From assembly GCA_903879825.1 (NCBI GenBank), contig CAIRND010000366.1, positions 1-6,874 of the forward strand: DNA of 6,874 nt. The letters run 5' to 3'. A program made the translations under genes and the position numbers. The notes under the pieces were generated by a model that was given only the letters and a program-made list of their open reading frames with translations, searched no databases and was not told the DNA's origin. Below are positions 1 to 6,456 of this stretch, piece after piece; the first letter of the stretch is position 1; the number at the start of each line of letters is the position of its first letter. The stretch is from an uncultured Geobacteraceae bacterium (GTDB lineage Bacteria > Desulfobacterota > Desulfuromonadia > Geobacterales > Pseudopelobacteraceae).

Positions 1-93
1 ATGGGTCTGTTCCGCGTCCCAGGGGCAACCGCCCGGCGCACGTAGCTTTCGCATGATATTTACGAGCTGATCAAATGTGTAGAGTGATTTCAT
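1..93 (-). CDS. mazG: MazG-type nucleoside triphosphate pyrophosphohydrolase, N-terminal 31 codons only
   Basis: Reading leftward from the ATG at 93-91, the frame stays open to the window edge and gives 31 residues. They end in GGCPWDAEQTH (residues 21-31), the signature at the start of MazG proteins, preceded by the usual FDQLVNIMRKLRAP segment. MazG family enzymes hydrolyse (d)NTPs to the monophosphate and pyrophosphate in the cytoplasm and are linked to nucleotide-pool cleaning and, in E. coli, to lowering ppGpp. The catalytic helices lie beyond the window, so activity cannot be judged. A good Shine-Dalgarno sequence (AAGGA on the minus strand, six bases before the ATG) supports the start. 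The gene is divergent from recG. The family call is firm because this motif is very characteristic; the rest of the gene is unseen. Confidence 0.88.
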   Translation of the reverse strand, partial: MKSLYTFDQLVNIMRKLRAPGGCPWDAEQTH

Positions 94-99
94 ACGTAG

Positions 100-104
100 T
101 CCTT
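100..104 (-). promoter_or_regulatory. Shine-Dalgarno sequence of mazG
   Basis: On the minus strand AAGGA sits six bases upstream of the ATG at 93-91. This near-ideal spacing fixes the mazG start. Confidence 0.7.
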
Positions 105-165
105 TTTGGTCAGAGTGATAATTTTTGTATCATTGTGATTTGAATCAGATGAATGCTTTTCGTCA

Positions 166-194
166 GATATGCCTGTTGAGAGTATTCTTGTCAA
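166..194 (-). promoter_or_regulatory. Candidate sigma70-type promoter for mazG
   Basis: The minus strand carries a perfect TTGACA (194-189), a 17-base spacer and CATATC (171-166) as a weak -10 element (three of six matches to TATAAT). Transcription would begin near 159 and leave a leader of about 65 bases before the mazG ATG. The -35 is convincing and the -10 is poor, so this is only a candidate. Confidence 0.35.
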
Positions 195-214
195 TCAAAC
201 AGAGTGGAAATGAG

Positions 215-241
215 TAGACATTGTGTGTCAAAGAATATTAT
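215..241 (+). promoter_or_regulatory. Candidate sigma70-type promoter for the recG operon
   Basis: TAGACA (215-220, five of six matches to TTGACA) is followed after 15 bases by TATTAT (236-241, five of six matches to TATAAT). The spacer is shorter than the preferred 16-18 bases, which weakens the call. Transcription would start near 248, about 37 bases before the ATG at 285. If it is real, the upstream GTG at 204 would not be in the mRNA, which agrees with placing the recG start at 285. An alternative -10-like GATAAT lies at 117-122 but lacks a recognisable -35. Confidence 0.35.
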
Positions 242-274
242 CTTCGCCGGTGCTCAACCACTTTGTTACCGTTC

Positions 275-278
275 AGGA
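275..278 (+). promoter_or_regulatory. Shine-Dalgarno sequence deciding the recG start
   Basis: AGGA ends six bases before the ATG at 285. The other in-frame candidates are less well placed: GTG 204 has no purine-rich site at suitable distance, ATG 210 has only a weak GTGGA directly against it, and ATG 279 touches this AGGA. Confidence 0.6.
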
Positions 279-284
279 ATGTGC

Positions 285-416
285 ATGTCTACAGTTGTAC
301 TCACGGAACATAACTCCATTGTCATTCCTGACGAGCTTTTGAAAAAGCTCGGCCTTGTCCCCGGTGATACTCTTTCAGTCGAAGAGGGTGTGGGAGAATT
401 AATTGTGAGGCCTGTT
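285..416 (+). other. AbrB/SpoVT-like (MazE-type) domain encoded at the 5' end of recG
   Basis: RecG residues 1-44 follow the AbrB/SpoVT pattern: a short beta strand, then IVIPDELLKKLGLVPGD (12-28), then a hydrophobic strand ending in ELIVRP (38-43). In this family the core reads roughly VTIPKEIREKLGLKPGD, followed by a strand ending in LRP. The Ile-Pro, Leu-Gly and Gly-Asp landmarks are all present, while the usual KG before the first strand is HNS here. Such domains normally dimerise and bind DNA in transition-state regulators and antitoxins. No stop codon or frame change separates it from the helicase. It was recognised by eye from the motif, without a profile search. Confidence 0.72.
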
Positions 417-2603
417 CGATCTGTCGTCACACCGGTTGCACTGCCGGTTATCCCCGCGAGTAAAAGCCTCAAGGAATCTATCACCCGTAAAAATCTAGAG
501 GTTGGCATCCAGTTTATTAAGGGAATCGGCCCCAAAATGGCCGCACTTCTTGAAAAGCGTGATATCCGCACTGTTGAAGATGCGCTTTATCTGCTGCCGT
601 TGCGCTATGAAGACCGCCGCCGGCTCAATCCGATTTTTTCACTCACTCCTGGCCAGAGTGCCGTTTTTTCCGGGACTATTCTGTCCGCTGATGCAACGAC
701 AACCAAGGGTGGGCGGCGCGTATTTGAAGCAATTGTGCGTGATGAAAGCGGTACAATTGCCTGTAAGTGGTTTCACGCGAATACCGTCTGGATGAAGCGT
801 ACCTGGAAGGTCGGACGTGTCGGCGTTTTTAGTGGCGAGGTTAATCAGTTTGGCTATCAGCGTGAAGTGCATCATCCTGACGTTGAATGGCTGCCGGAAG
901 GTGGCAATCTGAAGGCTCTGCTTGACTCTGATCCGGCAAATTTCGGCCGAATAGTACCTGTCTATCCTTTGTCAGAAGGGATTCATCAAAAAACGATGCG
1001 CCGGGTTATGCATGAGGTCTTGGCTGGGTTTCTTTCTAACATTGAAAGCCTCGTACCCACTGCACTCTGTCCTGCTGATTTTCCTCCTCTCCGTGAGGCG
1101 CTTGGTCAGGTACATGAGCCACTTCCTGAAGCCGACCTTGCCGATCTGAATAATGGTGCAACACCGGCACATCAGGCGCTGGCGTTTGACGAATTTTTCT
1201 TCTGGGAATTGGGTCTTGCCCGTAAAAAAAACGGTGTGGCGATGGAAGTGGGGATCTCATTTCAGGTAACGCACCGTTACACCAAGGAACTGGTAAAACT
1301 ACTTCCCTTTGAGCTGACGTCCGCCCAGCGGCGAGTTCTTGCGGAAATAAAAACCGACATGATGGCTCCGCATCCAATGCATCGCCTTGTACAGGGGGAT
1401 GTGGGGAGTGGTAAGACTCTTGTGGCGCTGATGGCGGCATTAATTGCTGTAGAGAACGATTATCAGGTTGCCATAATGGCCCCGACCGAGATTCTTGCGG
1501 AACAACACTGGCACACGATACATCGCTGGTGTGCCCGGATGGGGCTTGAAGTTACGCTGATAACGGCAGGTCTAAAGGGGAAAGCCAAAAAAGAGGCGCT
1601 TGCGCGAATTGCCGATGGCACAGCCCACATAATCATTGGAACCCATGCGGTTATTCAGGATAAAGTTGAATTTGCAAAACTTGGCCTGGGTGTGATTGAT
1701 GAACAGCATCGTTTCGGAGTTTTGCAACGCGGGATACTTAAAAAGAAAGGTATCAATCCAGATATACTGGTCATGACTGCCACTCCGATTCCGCGTACTC
1801 TTGCCATGACACTGTTTGGAGACCTTGATCTCTCGGTAATCGATGAGATGCCACCAGGAAGGCTTCCCATAGAAACCAAAGTTTTTTTTGAGTCACGTCG
1901 GACGCAACTCTATGATATGATCCGGGATCAAGTTTGTTTGGGACGCCAGGTCTACGTAATTTATCCGCTCGTGGAAGAGTCTGAGAAGATGGACCTGAAG
2001 GCCGCCAGCCAAATGGCTGAACATTTACAAGCTGATGTATTTCCCGGTTTGCGGGTTGGATTGCTGCATGGCAGGTTGAGCCCGGTGGAAAAAGAAGCCG
2101 TTATGACAGCTTTTACGTCGTGTGAATTTGATATTCTGGTCTCGACTACCGTTATTGAAGTTGGTATTGACGTTCCCAATGCGACCGTGATGGTGATTGA
2201 ACATGCCGAACGCTTTGGACTATCGCAGTTGCACCAGTTGCGAGGCAGGGTGGGGCGGGGAAAAGACAAGTCCTATTGTATTTTGATGACGAACGGCAAA
2301 ATGTCTGAAGATGGTGAAAAACGACTGCGGGTAATGGAAGCAACTGGTGATGGTTTTCGGATTGCTGAAGCCGATTTGGAAATAAGAGGGCCGGGAGACT
2401 TTCTCGGTACTCGCCAGGCAGGGATGCCTGATTTCCGTGTTGCCAATATACTGCGGGATGGCTCACTGCTGGAAAAAGCACGCCAGGCGGCTTTTAATCT
2501 TTTGGAACACGATCCAGAGCTTAACAGTCCGGGCCATATTCCTCTTCGTGATGAACTGCTGCGCCGCTGGGGCAAACGACTGGAACTTGCAACAATAGGA
2601 TAA
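285..2603 (+). CDS. recG: ATP-dependent DNA helicase RecG with an AbrB-like N-terminal extension
   Basis: RecG is a monomeric superfamily 2 translocase that reverses stalled replication forks and migrates Holliday junctions. From the ATG at 285 the protein has 772 residues, against about 680-700 for E. coli or B. subtilis RecG. Residues 1-44 look like an AbrB/SpoVT swapped-hairpin domain and 45-74 form a linker. The standard protein then begins with a helix-hairpin-like FIKGIGPKMAALL (77-89), followed by the wedge/OB domain (to about 205). The helicase motifs are intact: LTSAQ (344-348), Walker A GDVGSGKT (371-378), APTEILAEQH (399-408), DEQH (472-475), TATPIPRT (498-505), STTVIEVGIDVP (620-631) and QLHQLRGRVGRG (648-659). 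The C-terminal TRG region (about 688-713) that couples ATP hydrolysis to translocation is also present. A longer frame opens at GTG 204, but its 27 extra residues resemble no RecG part and lack a good ribosome site. recG heads the rightward operon; ribF follows after 9 bases. Confidence 0.96.
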   Translation: MSTVVLTEHNSIVIPDELLKKLGLVPGDTLSVEEGVGELIVRPVRSVVTPVALPVIPASKSLKESITRKNLEVGIQFIKGIGPKMAALLEKRDIRTVEDALYLLPLRYEDRRRLNPIFSLTPGQSAVFSGTILSADATTTKGGRRVFEAIVRDESGTIACKWFHANTVWMKRTWKVGRVGVFSGEVNQFGYQREVHHPDVEWLPEGGNLKALLDSDPANFGRIVPVYPLSEGIHQKTMRRVMHEVLAGFLSNIESLVPTALCPADFPPLREALGQVHEPLPEADLADLNNGATPAHQALAFDEFFFWELGLARKKNGVAMEVGISFQVTHRYTKELVKLLPFELTSAQRRVLAEIKTDMMAPHPMHRLVQGDVGSGKTLVALMAALIAVENDYQVAIMAPTEILAEQHWHTIHRWCARMGLEVTLITAGLKGKAKKEALARIADGTAHIIIGTHAVIQDKVEFAKLGLGVIDEQHRFGVLQRGILKKKGINPDILVMTATPIPRTLAMTLFGDLDLSVIDEMPPGRLPIETKVFFESRRTQLYDMIRDQVCLGRQVYVIYPLVEESEKMDLKAASQMAEHLQADVFPGLRVGLLHGRLSPVEKEAVMTAFTSCEFDILVSTTVIEVGIDVPNATVMVIEHAERFGLSQLHQLRGRVGRGKDKSYCILMTNGKMSEDGEKRLRVMEATGDGFRIAEADLEIRGPGDFLGTRQAGMPDFRVANILRDGSLLEKARQAAFNLLEHDPELNSPGHIPLRDELLRRWGKRLELATIG

Positions 2604-2606
2604 GGG
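2602..2606 (+). promoter_or_regulatory. Shine-Dalgarno sequence of ribF
   Basis: AAGGG overlaps the recG stop codon (TAA, 2601-2603) and ends six bases before the ribF ATG at 2613, so recG translation would end on the ribF ribosome site. Confidence 0.6.
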
Positions 2607-2612
2607 TCAGAG

Positions 2613-3587
2613 ATGCACATTGTCACAGACACGAATATCTACGAGAAGGTTCTAGATGCATCCATTATCACTATTGGTAATTTTGACGGTGTTCATCGTG
2701 GTCACTCAGAGATTTTTAAACACCTGAAGCAGCAAAGTGTCGAACGCGCGCTTCCGTCCGTCGTGGTCACCTTTGAACCGCACCCGTTAAAAATTCTGTC
2801 TCCTCAATCAGCCCCCATGCTGATAACGACTTTTGAGCAGAAGTCAGCGTTAATTGAACAGTCCGGTATTGACTACCTGATTGTCATTCCTTTTTCAAAA
2901 GAGCTCTCCCAGGTGCCAGCGAATGATTTTGTCTGTAATATCCTCTGCCGTTCACTTGGTATGCGGCATATTATTATTGGGCATGACTACGCATTTGGCA
3001 AAGGCCGGGAAGGGAATTTCAATACACTGGAACAGCTCGGCGTGCTGCATGGATTTACCCTTGAAGATCTTCCCCCCATTGGAGATTCGGGTGTTGTCTT
3101 CAGCAGCAGTCTGGTGAGAACCTCTGTCACAGATGGAAATATGGCGACCGCAGCTCACATTCTGGGGCGCTATTATCAGATATCCGGGACCGTTGTTCAT
3201 GGTCGCGAAATTGGCCAGTCACTTGGTTTTCCCACTGCAAATATAGCAACGAACAACGAGCTTATTCCCTCTGATGGCGTATATGCCGTGATGGTCAATG
3301 TTGATGGACAGTCTGTAAAAGGTGCCTGTAATATTGGCTGTAACCCGACTTTTGGCGGAAGTACACGGTCGATCGAAGTCTTTCTGCTTGATTTTTCAGG
3401 CCGGATTTATGACCATGCCATTTCCGTTCAGTTTGTACAAAGGCTTCGATCGGTGCAAAAATTTTCAGACGGCGCTGCGCTGAGAGCTGCAATAGGTCAC
3501 GACGTGGCGAACACCCGGCTCATTCTGGAACATCTGAATACAAACTATCTAAAATTTAACCGCAGACTGGATTGCTGTGTACACTAA
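2613..3587 (+). CDS. ribF: Bifunctional riboflavin kinase / FAD synthetase
   Basis: RibF phosphorylates riboflavin to FMN and adenylates FMN to FAD in the cytoplasm. The 324 residues match the usual bacterial length of about 310-320. The N-terminal nucleotidyltransferase half shows GNFDGVHRGH (22-31, the HxGH-type ATP site), IGHDYAFGKGREGN (122-135) and SSSLVRT (164-170, the family's ISST-R-type signature). The C-terminal riboflavin kinase half shows GREIGQSLGFPTANI (197-211), with the PTAN motif that binds ATP/Mg, then GVYAV (222-226), NIGCNPTFGG (240-249) and IEVFLLDF (254-261), whose Glu255 is the expected catalytic base. All key segments are present, so both activities are expected. The gene starts 9 bases after recG, and its last 11 bases overlap the next gene. 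No FMN riboswitch-like region precedes it, which suits an internal operon gene. Confidence 0.96.
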   Translation: MHIVTDTNIYEKVLDASIITIGNFDGVHRGHSEIFKHLKQQSVERALPSVVVTFEPHPLKILSPQSAPMLITTFEQKSALIEQSGIDYLIVIPFSKELSQVPANDFVCNILCRSLGMRHIIIGHDYAFGKGREGNFNTLEQLGVLHGFTLEDLPPIGDSGVVFSSSLVRTSVTDGNMATAAHILGRYYQISGTVVHGREIGQSLGFPTANIATNNELIPSDGVYAVMVNVDGQSVKGACNIGCNPTFGGSTRSIEVFLLDFSGRIYDHAISVQFVQRLRSVQKFSDGAALRAAIGHDVANTRLILEHLNTNYLKFNRRLDCCVH

Positions 3588-4587
3588 ACTTGATCTTAAA
3601 TTTTGGCTGGGAATCGCCATAAGTGTTTTTTTCCTGGCTTTGCTTCTCAATAAAATCGATTATAAATCGCTGGGTGCTGCGCTTCGCTCAGCGGATTATT
3701 TCTATATACTTCTGGGAATTTTTTTTACGTTTTTCAATTATTTTCTGCGAGCGGTCCGCTGGCGCTATCTGCTTATTTCCGAGAAATCCATCCCACTTTC
3801 CTCGCTCTATTCGGCCACAATTATCGGCTATATGGCAAACAACCTGCTGCCGGCCCGATTGGGAGAATTTATACGGGCATATACGCTGGCCCGGCGTGAA
3901 CAACTTGAAACTCCTGCGGTGTTTGCTTCATTGGTGATCGATCGCCTCTTTGACGGATTCACGGTGCTGGTTCTACTGCTGATTACTTTGTTTACTCTGC
4001 GGATGCCGGTCGGGATGGAAGATGCTGCGCGTGCACTCAAGGCTGGCGGTGCCCTGATGTTTCTCCTGTACTGTGGAGTACTGGTGTTTTTGTATGTATT
4101 GAAACGACAGACGGTAAAAACACTTTTGGTTGTTGGATATGTGTTTAAACCCTTTCCCACACGCATTTCTGAAAGCATAATCCCACTTCTCGGCTCATTT
4201 ATCGGAGGAATCAGGCTGTCGTCACGTGGGGGACATATTTCTGCCGTTATTGCCACTTCAGCTGGCATCTGGCTATTTTGTCTTCTGCCCGTAAATATGG
4301 CGATACGGGCATTTAATGTCGATTTACCTCTGACCGCTTCGATGTTTATTTTAGTGTTGCTGGTTTTTGCCGTGATGGTTCCCGCATCACCAGGATATAT
4401 TGGTACATACCATTATGCCTGTTATAAAGGCCTTTCTGTATTTGATGTTCCGGAAGCCGCCTCGATTAGTATCGCATTGATTATGCACGCCACAGGTTTT
4501 TTTCCGGTTATTGTTGCCGGCTTGTATTATCTCTGGAAAAACAAAATATCTCTCAACGAATTTAAAGGGGCGGAAAAAGCCAGATGA
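3577..4587 (+). CDS. Flippase-like / LPG_synthase_TM family integral membrane protein (UPF0104-type)
   Basis: This 336-residue hydrophobic protein has about seven or eight predicted membrane segments (roughly 10-26, 41-58, 72-90, 117-143, 157-175, 220-247, 254-270, 294-322). Recognisable family segments are RWRYLL (61-66), NNLLPARLGEFIRAY (88-102), DRLFDG (122-127) and PASPGYIGTYHY (269-280). These are typical of the membrane domain shared with MprF. The cytosolic aminoacyl-transfer domain of MprF is absent, so it is not a lysylphosphatidylglycerol synthase despite common database names. Stand-alone members are usually called flippase-like; the substrate here is unknown. The start is a GTG inside the end of ribF with a modest TGGA site five bases upstream. 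No other in-frame start precedes the first conserved segments. The stop overlaps the next start by four bases (ATGA), suggesting coupled translation with the glycosyltransferase-like protein. Confidence 0.87.
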   Translation: MYTKLDLKFWLGIAISVFFLALLLNKIDYKSLGAALRSADYFYILLGIFFTFFNYFLRAVRWRYLLISEKSIPLSSLYSATIIGYMANNLLPARLGEFIRAYTLARREQLETPAVFASLVIDRLFDGFTVLVLLLITLFTLRMPVGMEDAARALKAGGALMFLLYCGVLVFLYVLKRQTVKTLLVVGYVFKPFPTRISESIIPLLGSFIGGIRLSSRGGHISAVIATSAGIWLFCLLPVNMAIRAFNVDLPLTASMFILVLLVFAVMVPASPGYIGTYHYACYKGLSVFDVPEAASISIALIMHATGFFPVIVAGLYYLWKNKISLNEFKGAEKAR

Positions 4588-6452
4588 GATTACCCGGATT
4601 CTTGAAAATTAAGTGTGATATATTTCTTATTCTTTCGTTCATACTCCCCTTTGCTGTGTACATGGCTACACTGGCTCCATCGGTCACTTTTTTTGATAGC
4701 GGCGAATTTCTGACTGCAACCGCGACTCTCGGTTCCGCACATTCCCCCGGCTATCCACTCTTTTTAATGTACGCCAAACCTTTTACCTGGCTGCCGTGTG
4801 GTAATATTGCGTTTCGTATCAACGTTGCGACCGCTGTCTCATCTTCTTTGGCGTGTATGATGGTCTATATCCTGACAACTTCGCTGCTCAAAAAGGAAAC
4901 GTTACTCAGCGATGAACGATTTAACCTGATAGTGGTTAAACTGGCCGGTCTGGCAGCAGCAATTTCGTTTAGTGTCACTCCTCGTTTGTGGCTGCAATCA
5001 AATCATGACAAACCTTATCCGCTGCTGGCGTTTATTTCGGCAATTATCTTTTATCTGCTACTGCAGTGGCAGGAACAGTACCGTGAGGGTGATGAACGGC
5101 CCTCGTTTATTTATGTATGTACGTTTCTTGCCGGTTTATCGATGGCGGTACATCAGACCATTGTGCTGCTGCTGCCTGCCTGGTTTTTAATGATAGTACT
5201 GACCGATTGGCGCATGATTACACGAATTAAGGAGATTATTCTCACTACGGCCTTTGCCCTGCTCGGTTTTTCGGTGCATTTGTATTTGCCACTTCGGGCG
5301 CTGAGTAACCCACTTCTTAACTGGGGTGATTCCAAAACAATTGATCATTTCCTGTGGCATTTTCTCAGAAAAGGCTATCCTTCTGAGGCTCCCCTGCGGA
5401 GCGCTGCGCTCTTGTGGGCTCAAATCAGGGCATTTAATGTTCCGAGAGAATTCACCTGGCTTGGTGCCGCATTGACACTGCTTGGACTTTTTTACCTCTG
5501 GAGTAGATACAGAACTGTTGTCGTTGCTTATATTGTGACGGCTGCCGCCTTTCTTCTTGTCATCGCTGGCTACTTTAACACCCCCATGGAAGTTATCTTT
5601 CTTACGGAAGAATTTTTTACACCGCTTTATCTTCTTACTGCGGTAATGATCGGCGTTGGCCTTTTCAGTCTGCTGGGTTTTGCTATACATAAGGCACAAC
5701 TGCCAGAACGTATCGGAGCCCGGGTATATGCTGTTGTCGCAGTACTGTTTCTGACACTTCCAACCGCGTTATGTGCCGTCAATTATTTTGAAAATGATCA
5801 GCACAACAATTATATTGCCTTTGATTATGCTTCAAATTCCCTCAGATCATTGCCGCAGGATGCGATCATGTTTACCTGGGGCGATAGTGGCGCCTTTCCA
5901 CTCTGGTATCTGCAGGGTGTCGAGCGGATGCGCGAAGACGTGGATTTGCCGCATACTCCCCATCTCGTCTTTGACTGGTATCTTGACTCAATGCCTCGTA
6001 TTTTCAAGGATAGTAACCTGAGAAAGTTTGATGTCACCTCTTTTGGACCAGAATCGGCGCTTCGAATTGCCATCACAGAAAATTTGGGTAACAGGCCGGT
6101 ATATATCGATTTTTCAACGCGCTACTCGGTTGAATTCAAAGACTACCAGCCAATTCAGCGGGGGATTGTCTATCGTATCCGAAAATTAAATGATCCTTCA
6201 GGGCTTCCTGATGTTTCTGTGTGGGACAATTACAATAATCGCGGAATTATGGAAAAACAGTCATTCCTTGACCTTGATACAGGAAAGGCAATAATGATTT
6301 ATGCGAACAGCTACCTGGAAGCGGGTGAATTTTTTGCTGGAATTAACAGACATCGGGAGGCGATCATGATGTTGCAAAAGGCTGAGCAGATTTCGCCCGA
6401 AATGCGTGTTTCTGCAGATCAGATTCGGGCTCGTTATGCCTTGGGACGCTAG
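4584..6452 (+). CDS. DUF2723 / TMEM260-like GT-C membrane glycosyltransferase-like protein with C-terminal TPR-like segment
   Basis: This is a 622-residue membrane protein. After one membrane helix (about 12-30) comes LAPSVTFFDSGEF (30-42) and then GSAHSPGYPLF (50-60), the hallmark of the DUF2723 family. Asp38 and Glu41 sit in the first extracytoplasmic loop, where GT-C enzymes carry their acidic catalytic motif. Further hydrophobic segments fill residues 80-400, with the family-typical HLYLPLRALSNPLLNWGD (232-249) between them. A soluble part follows, with SLPQDAIMFTWGDSGAFPLW (422-441). The last 60 residues contain a TPR-like stretch (about 571-606). Human TMEM260, in the same family, is reported as a protein O-mannosyltransferase. 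Bacterial members are mostly uncharacterised, so a polyprenyl-phosphate-sugar-dependent transferase facing the periplasm is inference, and sugar and acceptor are unknown. The ATG overlaps the upstream stop, and aroE begins four bases downstream. Confidence 0.87.
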   Translation: MRLPGFLKIKCDIFLILSFILPFAVYMATLAPSVTFFDSGEFLTATATLGSAHSPGYPLFLMYAKPFTWLPCGNIAFRINVATAVSSSLACMMVYILTTSLLKKETLLSDERFNLIVVKLAGLAAAISFSVTPRLWLQSNHDKPYPLLAFISAIIFYLLLQWQEQYREGDERPSFIYVCTFLAGLSMAVHQTIVLLLPAWFLMIVLTDWRMITRIKEIILTTAFALLGFSVHLYLPLRALSNPLLNWGDSKTIDHFLWHFLRKGYPSEAPLRSAALLWAQIRAFNVPREFTWLGAALTLLGLFYLWSRYRTVVVAYIVTAAAFLLVIAGYFNTPMEVIFLTEEFFTPLYLLTAVMIGVGLFSLLGFAIHKAQLPERIGARVYAVVAVLFLTLPTALCAVNYFENDQHNNYIAFDYASNSLRSLPQDAIMFTWGDSGAFPLWYLQGVERMREDVDLPHTPHLVFDWYLDSMPRIFKDSNLRKFDVTSFGPESALRIAITENLGNRPVYIDFSTRYSVEFKDYQPIQRGIVYRIRKLNDPSGLPDVSVWDNYNNRGIMEKQSFLDLDTGKAIMIYANSYLEAGEFFAGINRHREAIMMLQKAEQISPEMRVSADQIRARYALGR

Positions 6453-6456
6453 GCAG

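Noticed and set aside
136..147. Dyad TGATT-TG-AATCA in the mazG/recG spacer as an operator
   Set aside because: The arms are only five bases and do not extend; chance occurrence in AT-rich spacer sequence is likely.
285..416. A separate AbrB-type antitoxin gene upstream of recG
   Set aside because: There is no stop codon, frame change or convincing internal start with a ribosome site between this domain and the RecG wedge domain, and no toxin gene is next to it.
1036..1440. Open frame of 134 codons on the minus strand
   Set aside because: It is antisense to the RecG helicase domain, including the Walker A region, and resembles no known protein; it is a shadow of the conserved coding strand.
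3828..4268. Open frame of 146 codons on the minus strand
   Set aside because: It is antisense to the flippase-like membrane gene and Ser/Arg/Ile rich, as expected for the complement of hydrophobic codons.
3577..4587. Lysylphosphatidylglycerol synthase (MprF)
   Set aside because: Only the membrane domain is present; the cytosolic aminoacyl-phosphatidylglycerol synthase domain is missing and no gene for it is adjacent.
5187..5699. Open frame of 170 codons on the minus strand
   Set aside because: It lies wholly antisense to the DUF2723 gene, has a lysine/serine-rich composition with no recognisable motif, and the plus-strand frame shows strong family features.
2604..6456. Intrinsic terminators or extra promoters between the rightward genes
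   Set aside because: The junctions are 9 and 4 bases or overlap outright, leaving no room for a hairpin plus T-run; none was seen.
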